Source: Litoreibacter janthinus
GTDB lineage: Bacteria > Pseudomonadota > Alphaproteobacteria > Rhodobacterales > Rhodobacteraceae
Direction of reading: 5' to 3'
Assembly (NCBI RefSeq): GCF_900111945.1
Contig: NZ_FOYO01000001.1
Span: forward strand, 1,929,751 to 1,993,750
Length of the DNA stretch: 64,000 nt
The notes under the pieces are model-generated. The model ran no database searches. It was not told the DNA's origin and saw only the letters and a program-made list of their open reading frames with translations. The position numbers and the translations under genes were made by a program. Shown here one piece after another: positions 17,278 through 26,585 of this stretch (the first letter of the stretch is position 1; each line of letters begins with the position of its first letter).

Positions 17278-18528
17278 CTACCATCTGGGCACCTTGCGCA
17301 CGTAGTCAGGAATGTACTTGAGCATTTCGTCCGTATCGTCGCGGTCTTTGACCATGGCCGTCTTATAAAGCTCGTGTAGTTCGGCTACCGCTTCGTGGTC
17401 TAGCTCGACCCCAAGGCCCGGGCCTTCTGGCACTTGAAGCGTTCCGTCTTTGAATTTCGGTCGACCACCCTTGATGATTTCCTTGGTCGACCATGGATAG
17501 TGGGTATCGCAGTCATAGGTGAGGTTGGGCGTCGCCGCAGCGACATGGCACATGGCGGCAAGCGAAATGCCCAAATGGGAGTTGGAGTGCATGGAAACGC
17601 CAAGGTTTGCGGCGCGACACATCTCGCCCAGATGAATGGCGCCAGTTGCGCCGCGCCAGTAGTGATGGTCTGACAGCACGATCTGGACAGCATCCTTTTT
17701 GACCGCTTCGATGATTTGCTCGAACTCCACCACAACAAGGTTCGTCGCCAAGGGTATGTGAATAAGCGCCGACAGTTCAGCCATCGCATCCATTCCGCGG
17801 CAGGGGTCCTCTAGGTACTCGAGGACTCCTTCAAGCTGATCGGCAATGCGCTTGGCGGTTGGAACCGTCCATGCCCCCATGGGATCGATACGAAGCGCGT
17901 GATCGGGGAATGACTCGCGGAGTTTGAGCATCGTTTCGACTTCAAGCTCTGGCTCCAAAACACCGCCTTTAAGCTTCCATGATTTGAAGCCGTAGTCTCG
18001 CGAGAACTCGTTGGCCTGCGCGACAAGCGTGTCGGGCGTCATGACTTCGCCCATAATGTCGGGGCCAAAGGTCAGATCTTGCTTGGCAAATTTGTAGAAG
18101 AGATATCCACCGAAAGGGATGGTTTTGCGAACCGCTCCGCCAAGCAAATCATAAAGTGGTCGACCGACTTCTTTGCCTCGGATGTCGAGGCAGGCGATCT
18201 CAAAAGCACTGTAGACCACGTCAATGACCTTGTGGTCAGCGAGGGCCGTGGGGGCATTTACGCCGCCACTATCGGGCAGGGCCGCTTCTACGCGTCGTCG
18301 CAGGTCACGCAAATCATAGGGGTCCAAGCCTTCGAGTATTGGAGCAACGGCTTCTAGCCCATCTAAGGTCCGCTTGGCACCATATCCTTCCCCCAACCCG
18401 ACAAAGCCAGAGTCGGTTTTTACTTCGATAACTGATCGCAAGAAGACTGAAGGGTGCACACCTTTGGTATTCGCCAAAGGGACGTCAGGGATAGCGATGG
18501 GGGTAATGATGACTTCAGTGATCTTCAT
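17278..18528 (-). CDS. Enolase-superfamily sugar-acid dehydratase, glucarate-dehydratase-like
   Basis: A 416-residue member of the glucarate dehydratase branch of the enolase superfamily. It shows the KxK base (KLKGG), metal ligands in RIDPMGAW, LEDPC and ATNLV, and the His-Asp dyad region (LSDHHYW and MHSNSHLGISLA). The residue after the ligand Asp-Pro is Met; from memory it is Asn in E. coli GudD, so the substrate may not be glucarate. The ATG at 18528 opens the family's usual MKITEV start; an ATG at 18561 adds 11 residues without a ribosome site. The role in this uronate cluster is unproven. It is divergent from the ABC operon across the GntR operators. Confidence 0.82.
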   Translation of the reverse strand: MKITEVIITPIAIPDVPLANTKGVHPSVFLRSVIEVKTDSGFVGLGEGYGAKRTLDGLEAVAPILEGLDPYDLRDLRRRVEAALPDSGGVNAPTALADHKVIDVVYSAFEIACLDIRGKEVGRPLYDLLGGAVRKTIPFGGYLFYKFAKQDLTFGPDIMGEVMTPDTLVAQANEFSRDYGFKSWKLKGGVLEPELEVETMLKLRESFPDHALRIDPMGAWTVPTAKRIADQLEGVLEYLEDPCRGMDAMAELSALIHIPLATNLVVVEFEQIIEAVKKDAVQIVLSDHHYWRGATGAIHLGEMCRAANLGVSMHSNSHLGISLAAMCHVAAATPNLTYDCDTHYPWSTKEIIKGGRPKFKDGTLQVPEGPGLGVELDHEAVAELHELYKTAMVKDRDDTDEMLKYIPDYVRKVPRW

Positions 18529-18583
18529 GACGGGCCCTAATAACTCCTTACGAATAGACATCGGTAAAAAACAAAAATCAATA

Positions 18584-18595
18584 CTAGTATACTAG
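18584..18595. promoter_or_regulatory. FadR-type GntR operator CTAGTATACTAG (site 1, divergent promoter)
   Basis: A perfect 12-bp palindrome between the divergent enolase and ABC genes, within a longer symmetrical run ATACTAGTAT-ACTAG. The same 12-mer occurs at 15076. It lies 55 bases upstream of the enolase start and 106 bases upstream of the ATPase start, suited to controlling both. Confidence 0.75.
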
Positions 18596-18604
18596 AATAA
18601 ACAG

Positions 18605-18616
18605 ACTAGTATTCCA
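18605..18616. promoter_or_regulatory. Imperfect second GntR operator (CTAGTATTCCAG)
   Basis: Matches the palindrome at 18584 in 10 of 12 positions and follows it with a 21-base start-to-start spacing, two helical turns. This supports cooperative binding of two dimers on one face of the DNA (inference). Confidence 0.5.
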
Positions 18617-18701
18617 GTTAGATTGGCGCGAATCACATTTGATGAGCGCGAAACGCGGCCACGCCCATTGGAGGAGCCGGCCGCAAACTCTGGGAGGGGC
18701 C

Positions 18702-19805
18702 ATGTCAGGCGTTGTGTTGAATAGCATCGTAAAAGCCTATGGGGCGGTTCAGGTCGTTCATGGGATTGACTTGGAGGTTCAAGAGAAAGAATTCGTCGTT
18801 CTCGTTGGTCCATCAGGATGTGGCAAGTCGACGACCCTGCGAATGATCGCCGGTCTTGAAGAGATCTCGGACGGAGATTTGATGATCGACGGTCGCCTGA
18901 TGAACCGCGTCGCTCCTAAAGACCGGGACGTGGCAATGGTGTTCCAGAACTACGCGCTTTATCCCCATTTGAACGTTGCAGAGAACATGGCATTCGGCTT
19001 GCGGATCCGTAAGGAGGGTAAGCAGCAGATCGAAGACGCTGTCCAGGAAGTCAGCGGAATTCTTGGACTGAGAGACTATTTGGAGCGTCGGCCTGCTGAC
19101 CTGTCCGGCGGCCAGCGGCAGCGGGTTGCCATGGGCCGCGCAATTGTGCGCCGCCCCAAGGTTTTCCTTTTTGACGAGCCTCTTTCAAACCTCGACGCCA
19201 AGCTGCGCACCCAAATGCGCGCCGAAATCAAGCGTTTGCACAAGCGCTTGGGTGTCACCAGCATCTACGTGACCCATGACCAGGTCGAAGCGATGACGCT
19301 GGCCGACCGGATCGTTGTTATGCATGACGGGCGGATCGAGCAGATCGGCACACCGATGGAGTTGTTCCTCAACCCTGCAAACTCTTTTGTAGCTGGCTTT
19401 TTAGGCGCGCCGCCGATGAACCAGATCAAGGCCGTTATTGCGGATGGTGATTCTGGTCCTGTGGCCGAGTTCTCAGGCCAGAAAATTGCGCTCGCTCCGT
19501 TGCCCGGACTGCAAAACGCAGTCGGCCGCGAGGTGATTGTCGGGATCAGGCCGGAATATGCTGAGATCGTGACCAAGCCCAAAGCAGGGGCGATCATGGG
19601 CGAACTGGACCTCGTCGAAACGCTTGGCTCAGAAGCATTATTGCACATGTCCATCGCCGGAGAGCCATTCGTGATCCGGACTGAAACACTCGGCAATATC
19701 AACCAGTTGAATGATGTCACTGGCTTTACCGCATCACCGGACCTGATCAAAGTCTTCGACGCTAAAACGGGAGTGGCCCTGTCGGGTCAGGTACGTGTCG
19801 AATGA
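18702..19805 (+). CDS. Oligosaccharide ABC transporter ATPase, MalK/UgpC class (AlgS-like)
   Basis: A 367-residue ATPase. Walker A is GPSGCGKST, the Q-loop region is [10 protein letters not shown], the signature is [13 protein letters not shown] and Walker B is [16 protein letters not shown]-terminal TOBE/OB regulatory domain runs from about residue 240, as in the carbohydrate CUT1 ATPases. The ATG at 18702 has GGGAGG 4 bases upstream; the earlier in-frame ATG at 18639 has no such support. It is the first gene of an operon with two permeases, a binding protein, a PL15 lyase and an SDR. Its stop overlaps the next start (ATGA). Confidence 0.93.
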   Translation: MSGVVLNSIVKAYGAVQVVHGIDLEVQEKEFVVLVGPSGCGKSTTLRMIAGLEEISDGDLMIDGRLMNRVAPKDRDVAMVFQNYALYPHLNVAENMAFGLRIRKEGKQQIEDAVQEVSGILGLRDYLERRPADLSGGQRQRVAMGRAIVRRPKVFLFDEPLSNLDAKLRTQMRAEIKRLHKRLGVTSIYVTHDQVEAMTLADRIVVMHDGRIEQIGTPMELFLNPANSFVAGFLGAPPMNQIKAVIADGDSGPVAEFSGQKIALAPLPGLQNAVGREVIVGIRPEYAEIVTKPKAGAIMGELDLVETLGSEALLHMSIAGEPFVIRTETLGNINQLNDVTGFTASPDLIKVFDAKTGVALSGQVRVE

Positions 19806-20797
19806 AGGCCCCGGGGAGCAAAGTAGGCGGCTCCACTGAGGAGTTGGTCGTCGAAGCCAGTGAGGCGCTGCGTGATCGCAAGCGTAGTAGGGTCCAAATG
19901 ATCGGTGAGCACATGCGCCGCGAATGGCAGCTTTATGTTCTGCTGCTTCCGACGATTATCTGGCTCTTGGTATTCCTTTACAAACCAATGTACGGGCTGC
20001 AGATCGCATTCAAAGACTACAGCGTCTTTCGCGGGGTGGCCAATAGCCCATGGGTTGGCCTCGAGCACTTCGAGACGTTGTTTAATAATGACCAATTCCT
20101 GCGCGCACTCAGGAACACCGTCTATATCAGCTTTCTCAGTCTGATATTCGGATTTCCGATGCCGATCTTATTGGCACTGATGTTCAATGAAATCCTCAAG
20201 CAATGGTATAAGAAAGCTTCGCAAACTATTGTTTATCTTCCACATTTTATCAGCTCTGTGATCATCGCGGGCATCGTGATCACCGCATTCTCGCCTTCGG
20301 CAGGGATCGTGAATACGATACTTGGTTGGTTCGGGTTGGACTCGATCTACTTCCTGACAAAGGCTGAATGGTTCCGGCCGATCTTTGTCGGCACAACCAT
20401 TTGGCAAGAGGCCGGGTTTCAGTCGATCGTTTATCTGGCGGCAATCGCGGGTGTGTCCCCGACGCTCTATGAAAGCGCCGTCGTCGATGGCGCGAGCCGC
20501 TGGCAGATGATGTGGAAGATCACCATCCCGTCAATTATGCCAACGATTATCATCATGCTCATCATTCGCATCGGCAACATGTTGGAGGTCAGCTTCGAGA
20601 TGATCATCCTGCTGTACCAGCCGGCGACCTATGAGACCGCAGACGTTGTGAACACCTTCATCTACCGGCAAGGCCTACAAGGCGGGCAATACGACCTCGC
20701 CGCTGCCGCCGGCCTGTTCAATGCAGTCGTTGCATTCGTCCTAGTGATGAGCGCGAACACCATTTCCAAGCGCTATTCGCGCACGTCACTGTGGTAG
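19802..20797 (+). CDS. ABC transporter permease, LplB/AlgM1-like
   Basis: A 331-residue membrane protein with six hydrophobic segments and the EAA loop YESAVVDGASRWQMMWKITIPSI, which docks the ATPase. A ~45-residue cytoplasmic N-terminal extension precedes the first segment (LYVLLLPTIIWLLVFLYKP). The LplB/AlgM1 class forms heterodimers importing large oligosaccharides. Together with the second permease, a ~520-residue binding protein and a PL15 lyase, this matches the alginate importer layout of Sphingomonas A1 and Agrobacterium. Confidence 0.9.
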   Translation: MKAPGSKVGGSTEELVVEASEALRDRKRSRVQMIGEHMRREWQLYVLLLPTIIWLLVFLYKPMYGLQIAFKDYSVFRGVANSPWVGLEHFETLFNNDQFLRALRNTVYISFLSLIFGFPMPILLALMFNEILKQWYKKASQTIVYLPHFISSVIIAGIVITAFSPSAGIVNTILGWFGLDSIYFLTKAEWFRPIFVGTTIWQEAGFQSIVYLAAIAGVSPTLYESAVVDGASRWQMMWKITIPSIMPTIIIMLIIRIGNMLEVSFEMIILLYQPATYETADVVNTFIYRQGLQGGQYDLAAAAGLFNAVVAFVLVMSANTISKRYSRTSLW

Positions 20798-20810
20798 GAG
20801 GACCCGTCTT

Positions 20811-21692
20811 ATGGCCAACATGAACCTCTACTCAAAGGGTGACCGCGCGTTTGTCGTCCTGAACATGGTGCTGATCGGGATATTCACCATCTCGGCGCTC
20901 TACCCCTTCATCTACATCGCCTCCCTGTCAATGAGCTCCGGCTTCGCCGCGCGGTCGGGGAGCGTTGTTCTGACGCCCGTTGGATTCACGCTTGAAGCCT
21001 ACAGCCGCGTTTTGGCAGAGCCGATGTTCTGGATCAGCTACCGCAACACATTCATCTATACGATCGGCGGTACTCTGATGAGCCTCGCGTTCATCATTCC
21101 GGGCGCTTACGCGCTGTCGCGCAAACAACTTTACGGTCGGCGGTTCTGGAACTTGATGGTGGCATTCACCATGTGGTTCCACGCTGGTATGATCCCGTTC
21201 TTCTTGAACATGCGCGACCTCGGCCTGCTGGACAGCTATTTCGGCATCATCATTGGTTTTGCGGTCAACGGCTTCAACATCATCCTCTTGCGCAACTTCT
21301 TTGAAGGCATTCCCGAAAGTTTTGAAGAAGCCGCACGGATGGATGGGGCGAACGAATTCCAGGTTTTATGGAAGGTGTATCTTCCCCTGTCGAAACCAGC
21401 GATTGCAACCGTCGCATTGTTCTGCGTCGTGTCGCGCTGGAACGGCTTCTTTTGGGCAATGGTCTTGTTGCAAGACGAGGACAAGATTCCGCTGCAGGTC
21501 TATCTGCGCCACGTCATCGTCGAGCTTTCTGACGATGAGGAATTTGCCAACACCTTGCAAAGCGCCGCTTATTCGTTCGAGACGGTCAGTGCGGCGATCA
21601 TCGTCTGCTCGATCATTCCGATCCTGCTGATCTATCCGTTCCTGCAGAAATACTTCAACAAAGGCATCCTTCTTGGAGGGGTGAAAGAATGA
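20811..21692 (+). CDS. ABC transporter permease, LplC/AlgM2-like
   Basis: A 293-residue partner permease with six hydrophobic segments and the EAA motif FEEAARMDGANEFQVLWKVYLPLS. It ends with the LplC-type tail LQKYFNKGILLGGVKE. It starts 13 bases after the first permease, with AGGAGG just before its ATG. It would pair with the upstream permease to form the translocation pore for an oligouronate (inferred from context). Confidence 0.9.
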   Translation: MANMNLYSKGDRAFVVLNMVLIGIFTISALYPFIYIASLSMSSGFAARSGSVVLTPVGFTLEAYSRVLAEPMFWISYRNTFIYTIGGTLMSLAFIIPGAYALSRKQLYGRRFWNLMVAFTMWFHAGMIPFFLNMRDLGLLDSYFGIIIGFAVNGFNIILLRNFFEGIPESFEEAARMDGANEFQVLWKVYLPLSKPAIATVALFCVVSRWNGFFWAMVLLQDEDKIPLQVYLRHVIVELSDDEEFANTLQSAAYSFETVSAAIIVCSIIPILLIYPFLQKYFNKGILLGGVKE

Positions 21693-21718
21693 CCAACAAC
21701 CGCATAAGGGAGGACAAT

Positions 21719-23281
21719 ATGCGCAATCTCAAACTTGCATCAGCCATTCTGATGACGACAGCAATGACGTCGCCTGCTTTCGCAGACGGACATCTGAAAG
21801 TCGTCGACGAACCGGTAGAGCTTACCATTCACATGCACTGGCCACGTGCTCAGGGCTACGGCGTGCCGAACTCGGACGAGGAATACCCCGTCGAGCTTGC
21901 TGCGCGCGAAATGACGGGTGTGAGCCTCGTTGACAAAACCGCTGGCCGGAACTCCACCGACAGTAACGAAGCAATGAACCTGCTTCTGGCACAAGGCGAT
22001 CTGCCTGACATCGTCGGCGGCCACTTGATCCAGCAACCTGTCAACCAATACGGGCCGGAGGGCGCTTTCGTTCCTCTGAACGACCTGGTGAAAGAACACG
22101 CGCCAAATATTCAGGCGTTTTGGGACAGCCACCCCGGTCTTCAGCAGGCGATCTCGTCTTATGACGGCAACTACTACTACATCCCTTATCTGCCCGATGG
22201 TCAGTTCGGTCGCGCTTGGTTCATCCGTCAAGACTGGCTGGATGCGCTTGGGCTGGAGCAGCCACAGAACGTGGACGAACTGTATGAAGTCATGGTCGCC
22301 TTCCGTGACAAAGATCCGAACGGTAACGGCCTGAAGGACGAAATTCCGTACTTTGCCCGTCAGTGGGAAGAAGTTAACCGCTTGCTGACATTGTGGGATG
22401 CTCGCTCTTCCGGGTCTGACACATACCACGATTTCTACGTCACCGACGAAGGCAAGCTGGTGCATCCTTATGCTCAAGAGGCTTACAAGGTTGGTCTGTC
22501 CAACATTGCCAAATGGTATGAAGAAGGTCTGATTGACCCTGAAATCTTCACCCGCGGATCATCCTCTCGCGACTATCTGCTCGGTGAGAACCTTGGTGGT
22601 GTGACCCATGACTGGTTCGCGTCGACATCTGGCTATAACGCCTCGCTTGCCGACAAAGTTGAAGGCTTCAACTTCATTCCATTCCTGCCGCCAGCCTCCG
22701 CAGGTGGTGTCCGGATGGAAGAACACCGCCGTATTCCGGTCAAACCCGATGGTTGGGCAATCAGCTATCAGGCGGAAGACCCTGTAACCGTCGTCAAGTA
22801 TTTTGACTTCTGGTTCACCGAAGAGGGACGTCTGCTTTCCAACTTCGGCGTCGAAGGCAAGACTTGGAACATGGTCGATGGTGAGCCGGTCTATACAGAC
22901 GCTGTGCTAAACAGCGACAAAGCTGTGAACAGCCAGATGTATCTGGAAGGCGCTCAAATCCAGCGCGGCTACTGGCAGGATTATCGCTACGAATGGCAGT
23001 GGACCGCACCAGCGGCACGCGAAGGCATCGAGCTGTATTCCGCCAATGACCTACTCGTGGATCAGTTCCTTGGCGTTGCGTTCAACAAAGATGAACAAGC
23101 TGTCTACGATAAGTACTGGCCATCCCTGCGCACCTATATGCTGGAGCGTCAGCAGGCATGGGTTCTCGGTTCCGGCAACGTCGAAGCTGACTGGGACGCT
23201 TACCTCGAAACTCTGAACGACATGGGCTACGCCCAAGTCATCGAAGTGATGAACTCTGCTTATCAGCGTCAGTATAACTAA
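21719..23281 (+). CDS. Extracellular oligosaccharide-binding protein (AlgQ-like, ~520 residues)
   Basis: The periplasmic receptor of this importer. A signal peptide covers residues 1-22 (MRNLKLASAILMTTAMTSPAFA). The mature protein has the large two-lobed fold of the LplA/AlgQ group, about 100 residues longer than common sugar-binding proteins. A segment DPNGNGLKDEIPYF matches the calcium-binding loop seen in AlgQ proteins. The ATG at 21719 has AAGGGAGG 5 bases upstream; an ATG at 21689 overlaps the permease stop and adds 10 charged residues before the signal. A strong hairpin follows the gene. Confidence 0.88.
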   Translation: MRNLKLASAILMTTAMTSPAFADGHLKVVDEPVELTIHMHWPRAQGYGVPNSDEEYPVELAAREMTGVSLVDKTAGRNSTDSNEAMNLLLAQGDLPDIVGGHLIQQPVNQYGPEGAFVPLNDLVKEHAPNIQAFWDSHPGLQQAISSYDGNYYYIPYLPDGQFGRAWFIRQDWLDALGLEQPQNVDELYEVMVAFRDKDPNGNGLKDEIPYFARQWEEVNRLLTLWDARSSGSDTYHDFYVTDEGKLVHPYAQEAYKVGLSNIAKWYEEGLIDPEIFTRGSSSRDYLLGENLGGVTHDWFASTSGYNASLADKVEGFNFIPFLPPASAGGVRMEEHRRIPVKPDGWAISYQAEDPVTVVKYFDFWFTEEGRLLSNFGVEGKTWNMVDGEPVYTDAVLNSDKAVNSQMYLEGAQIQRGYWQDYRYEWQWTAPAAREGIELYSANDLLVDQFLGVAFNKDEQAVYDKYWPSLRTYMLERQQAWVLGSGNVEADWDAYLETLNDMGYAQVIEVMNSAYQRQYN

Positions 23282-23301
23282 CGCCATTTTCTAAACGATC
23301 G

Positions 23302-23326
23302 AGCGCGGCCGCAACGAGGCCGCGCT
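23302..23326 (+). terminator. Intercistronic hairpin after the binding-protein gene
   Basis: A perfect 9-bp GC-rich stem (AGCGCGGCC with GGCCGCGCT) and 7-base loop between the binding-protein and lyase genes. No T-run follows, so it more likely stabilises the upstream mRNA or lowers downstream expression than stops transcription fully. Confidence 0.6.
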
Positions 23327-23355
23327 TACTCCCCCTATGCTCAAAATCCGGAAAG

Positions 23356-25689
23356 ATGACGATGCCCCGCGATGACCTTCAAACGATAGACGAGCCAGCC
23401 GCAGGGCGTTTGACAATCCAGTATGGGCCGTCAAATGGCGTCGCCATACCAGAGAACCCACCGCGGTTTTCATGGTTGCCGGTGATCGAGGACGAAGCGG
23501 AATATGTGTTGCGCGTTTCGACCGACCCGAAATTTCCAGCCAATGGCACGGACGTGTTCAGCGGCATCCCCCTGAATTTTTTCACGCCTGATCGCGTGCT
23601 ACCAGCAGGCGACTACCATTGGTCCTATGCCGTTTGGGATCCCAAGACTTCCAAACCTGCCAGTACGTGGAGCGCCGCGCGCAGCTTTTCCATTACAGAG
23701 GGCCTTCCCGAAACGCCGTTGGCAAGCCGCGCCACGCGTTTTCAGGCCTGCGACAAGAACCACCCTCATTTGTGGTTGACCCCCGACCGCCTGAGCCAGT
23801 TCCGCAAAGACGTCAAAAGCGATCCCGACCATTGCACATGGTCGACCTTTTTCGAAAAATCCGTCCTGCCGTGGATGGATCGCGATATCCTGCCAGAGCC
23901 CGCGGGATACCCGAACCATCAACGCGTGGCTGCCGTATGGCGTCAGACATATATCGATTGTCAGGAATTGCTTTACGCGATCCGCCACCTAGCCATTGGA
24001 GGTCAGGTAACCCAAGACGCGGCAATGCTGGCGCGGGCCAAGGAATGGTTGCTCTCTGCGGCCGCTTGGAACCCGACGGGCACCACGTCGCGCAGTTACA
24101 CCGACGAATGGGCGTTCCGCGTTAACGTCGCTTTGGCTTGGGGCTATGATTGGCTGTACGACCAGTTGGACGAAGACGAGCGGGCGATTGTTCTCAAAGC
24201 CCTTCTTGAGCGCACCCGCGAGACAGCGGATCACCTGATCAAACACGCCAACATCCACCTGTTCCCGTTTGACAGCCATGCTGTCCGCGCGGTCTCGGCC
24301 GTGCTTATCCCGGCGTCGATCGCCATGCTGGGCGAGACACCGGAGGCCGAGGAGTGGCTCAACTACTCCATCGAGTTCTTGTTCACTGTCTATAGCCCAT
24401 GGGGTGACTCAGATGGCGGCTGGGCCGAGGGTCCGCACTACTGGATGACAGGAATGGCCTACCTTATTGACGCCGCGAACCTGCTGAAAGGCTACACCGG
24501 CATCGACCTCTATCAGAGACCGTTTTTCCAACGCACAGGGGATTTCCCTCTCTACACCAAGTCGCCAGATACCCGTCGCGCGACGTTTGGCGACGACAGC
24601 ACCATGGGCGATCTGCCAGCGGTCAAAATCGGCTTCAACCTGCGCCAATACGCAGGCGTTACCGGAAATGGTGCATATCAGTGGTATTACGACGAGATAA
24701 AGCGCACGAACCCCGGAACAGAGATGGCGTTCTACAACTGGGGCTGGTGGGACTTCAATTTTGACGAGCTGGCCTACCGGACCGACTTCCCCATCGTAGA
24801 GGCCGTGCCGCCAAGTGACGACGACCAACTGCGCTGGTTCAAAGGGATCGGCTGGGTCGCGATACAGCACCGGATGCAAGATCCAGACAACCACATTCAG
24901 TTCGTGATGAAGGCCTCACCCTACGGTGCAATCAGTCACAGCCATGGGGACCAAAACGCATTTTGTCTTGCGGGCTTTGGCGAGGACCTTGCGATCCAGT
25001 CAGGTCACTATGTGGCGTTTAACAGCACCATGCACCAAAACTGGCGGCGTCAGACGTTGTCGAAGAATGCTATTCTTGTGAACGGCAAAGGTCAGTATGC
25101 GGGCAAGGACAAGGTGCTTGCGATGCAGTCAGCGGGCCGGATCAATACGGCTGAAGAACGCGAAGATCACATCTACATCCAGGGCGACGCAACGGCCGCC
25201 TACAAGACTATGTCGCCAGAAGTCACTTCGGTGCTGCGCGACGTCTATTTTGTCCAGAACGAATATTTTGTCATCGTCGACAGCATCGACGCGGACGAGC
25301 CGGTGGAAATTGACTGGCTCCTGCATGCGAACGCCCCAATGACTTTGGGCGACACAACCTTCCGCTACTCCGGCGAAAGGGCAGGATTCTACGGTAAAAT
25401 TCTGTGGTCCGAAGCTGGCGCGCCCGCGCTCAGCCAGAAGACAGGCTTTACCGATGTAAACCCATCCGAGATCGAGGGATTGCCCGTCAGCACTTGCCTG
25501 ACCGCACGGTTCCCGAAGGCCATTCGTCACCGGATCGCCACGCTGTTGGTTCCGTATCGCTCAGCTGCGCCGCGTCGCGTGTTCAGCTTCCTCGACGATC
25601 AGGGATATGACTGCGACCTGTATTTCACCACATCCGACGACCGAAGCTTCAAGGTCGTTGTGCCCAAGACATTTGATGTCGCGAGCTAA
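23356..25689 (+). CDS. PL15-type exolytic oligoalginate lyase (heparinase II/III fold)
   Basis: A 777-residue protein close in length (776 as I recall) to Atu3025, the exotype alginate lyase of Agrobacterium. It has an N-terminal beta domain, an (alpha/alpha) toroid at about 140-450 and a C-terminal antiparallel beta domain with SHSHGDQNAF. His308 and Arg311 (in SHAVR) and Tyr362 (in GGWAEGPHYW) sit three positions before the Atu3025 catalytic His311/Arg314/Tyr365 as I recall them. No signal peptide, so it is cytoplasmic and cleaves imported oligomers to the monomer DEH. Substrate is inferred; a related polyuronate remains possible. Confidence 0.85.
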   Translation: MTMPRDDLQTIDEPAAGRLTIQYGPSNGVAIPENPPRFSWLPVIEDEAEYVLRVSTDPKFPANGTDVFSGIPLNFFTPDRVLPAGDYHWSYAVWDPKTSKPASTWSAARSFSITEGLPETPLASRATRFQACDKNHPHLWLTPDRLSQFRKDVKSDPDHCTWSTFFEKSVLPWMDRDILPEPAGYPNHQRVAAVWRQTYIDCQELLYAIRHLAIGGQVTQDAAMLARAKEWLLSAAAWNPTGTTSRSYTDEWAFRVNVALAWGYDWLYDQLDEDERAIVLKALLERTRETADHLIKHANIHLFPFDSHAVRAVSAVLIPASIAMLGETPEAEEWLNYSIEFLFTVYSPWGDSDGGWAEGPHYWMTGMAYLIDAANLLKGYTGIDLYQRPFFQRTGDFPLYTKSPDTRRATFGDDSTMGDLPAVKIGFNLRQYAGVTGNGAYQWYYDEIKRTNPGTEMAFYNWGWWDFNFDELAYRTDFPIVEAVPPSDDDQLRWFKGIGWVAIQHRMQDPDNHIQFVMKASPYGAISHSHGDQNAFCLAGFGEDLAIQSGHYVAFNSTMHQNWRRQTLSKNAILVNGKGQYAGKDKVLAMQSAGRINTAEEREDHIYIQGDATAAYKTMSPEVTSVLRDVYFVQNEYFVIVDSIDADEPVEIDWLLHANAPMTLGDTTFRYSGERAGFYGKILWSEAGAPALSQKTGFTDVNPSEIEGLPVSTCLTARFPKAIRHRIATLLVPYRSAAPRRVFSFLDDQGYDCDLYFTTSDDRSFKVVVPKTFDVAS

Positions 25690-25719
25690 ACAATTCACTC
25701 ATCGAAGGAAGGAAACCTT

Positions 25720-26463
25720 ATGAAACTCGCTGGCAAGACAGCAATTATCACTGGCGGTGGTCGCGACATTGGCCGCGCCTGTGCGATCAAGCTCGCCTCG
25801 GAAGGGGCGAATGTTGTGATCAACTATTTCGCCAGCAGCGAAGGCGCGGATAGCGCAGTCGCCGAAATCAAGGCTGCAGGCGGCAAAGCAATTGCGCTTC
25901 AGGGCGACCTGAACACTCAAGCGGGTGTCGATGCGCTGGTTAATGGGGCGGTGTCCGAGTTCGGTGGCGTCGACGTGTTGGTTAACAACACCGGCGGTCT
26001 GATCGCGCGCAAGACAATCGCCGAAATGTCTCTGGATCACTGGAACGCGGTGATGGACCTTAACCTGACAAGCACCTTCTTGATGGTTAAAGCATGTCTT
26101 CCGCATCTGAAAAACGGCGCCATCGTAAACCTTGCAAGCCAAGCGGCGCGTGATGGCGGTGGGCCGGGCTCTGTCGCCTACGCGACGTCCAAAGGGGCAG
26201 TTATGACCATGACGCGCGGTTTGGCCAAGGAGCTGGGCCCGAATGTGCGGGTGAACGCGTTGTGCCCCGGCATGATCGACACCGATTTCCACAACATCCA
26301 CACCGCAGACGCAGCGCGCCGGGGTTACGAAGCCGCTGCACCGGTCAAGCGGCAGGGTGTGTCCGAGGATGTTGCCAATCTGGTTCTCTTCCTTGCCTGT
26401 GACGACTCCGCGTTTATCACCGGCGCGAATGTCGACATCAACGGCGGTATGCTGTTCAGCTAG
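25720..26463 (+). CDS. SDR-family oxidoreductase, candidate DEH reductase
   Basis: A 247-residue classical short-chain dehydrogenase. The cofactor turn is TGGGRDIG, the NNAG element reads NNTGG, and the catalytic triad is Ser140, Tyr154 and Lys158 (YATSK). It ends with the usual NINGGMLFS. In Sphingomonas A1 the reductase acting after alginate lyases (A1-R) is an SDR that turns DEH into 2-keto-3-deoxygluconate; position directly after the PL15 gene (30 bases) suggests the same. GGAAGGAAACC precedes the ATG. Two hairpins end the operon. Confidence 0.82.
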   Translation: MKLAGKTAIITGGGRDIGRACAIKLASEGANVVINYFASSEGADSAVAEIKAAGGKAIALQGDLNTQAGVDALVNGAVSEFGGVDVLVNNTGGLIARKTIAEMSLDHWNAVMDLNLTSTFLMVKACLPHLKNGAIVNLASQAARDGGGPGSVAYATSKGAVMTMTRGLAKELGPNVRVNALCPGMIDTDFHNIHTADAARRGYEAAAPVKRQGVSEDVANLVLFLACDDSAFITGANVDINGGMLFS

Positions 26464-26471
26464 ACCAACTC

Positions 26472-26499
26472 TGCCAGCACCGCCTCTGCGGTGCTGGCA
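26472..26499 (+). terminator. 12-bp hairpin after the SDR gene
   Basis: TGCCAGCACCGC pairs perfectly with GCGGTGCTGGCA around a CTCT loop. It lies 9 bases past the stop codon without a T-run, and probably works together with the next hairpin. Confidence 0.6.
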
Positions 26500-26511
26500 A
26501 TATCCCAAACG

Positions 26512-26548
26512 AAAAGAGACGCGCCAGAATGTGGCGCGTCTCTTTTTT
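26512..26548. terminator. Bidirectional rho-independent terminator between the SDR and TRAP operons
   Basis: A 15-bp stem (AAAAGAGACGCGCCA with its complement, loop GAATG) with a run of six T on the plus strand and four or more on the minus strand. It sits between convergent operons and can end both. Confidence 0.85.
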
Positions 26549-26585
26549 GTCCAGACCTGCTTGAGCAGCAGGGGAGGCCCTAACC

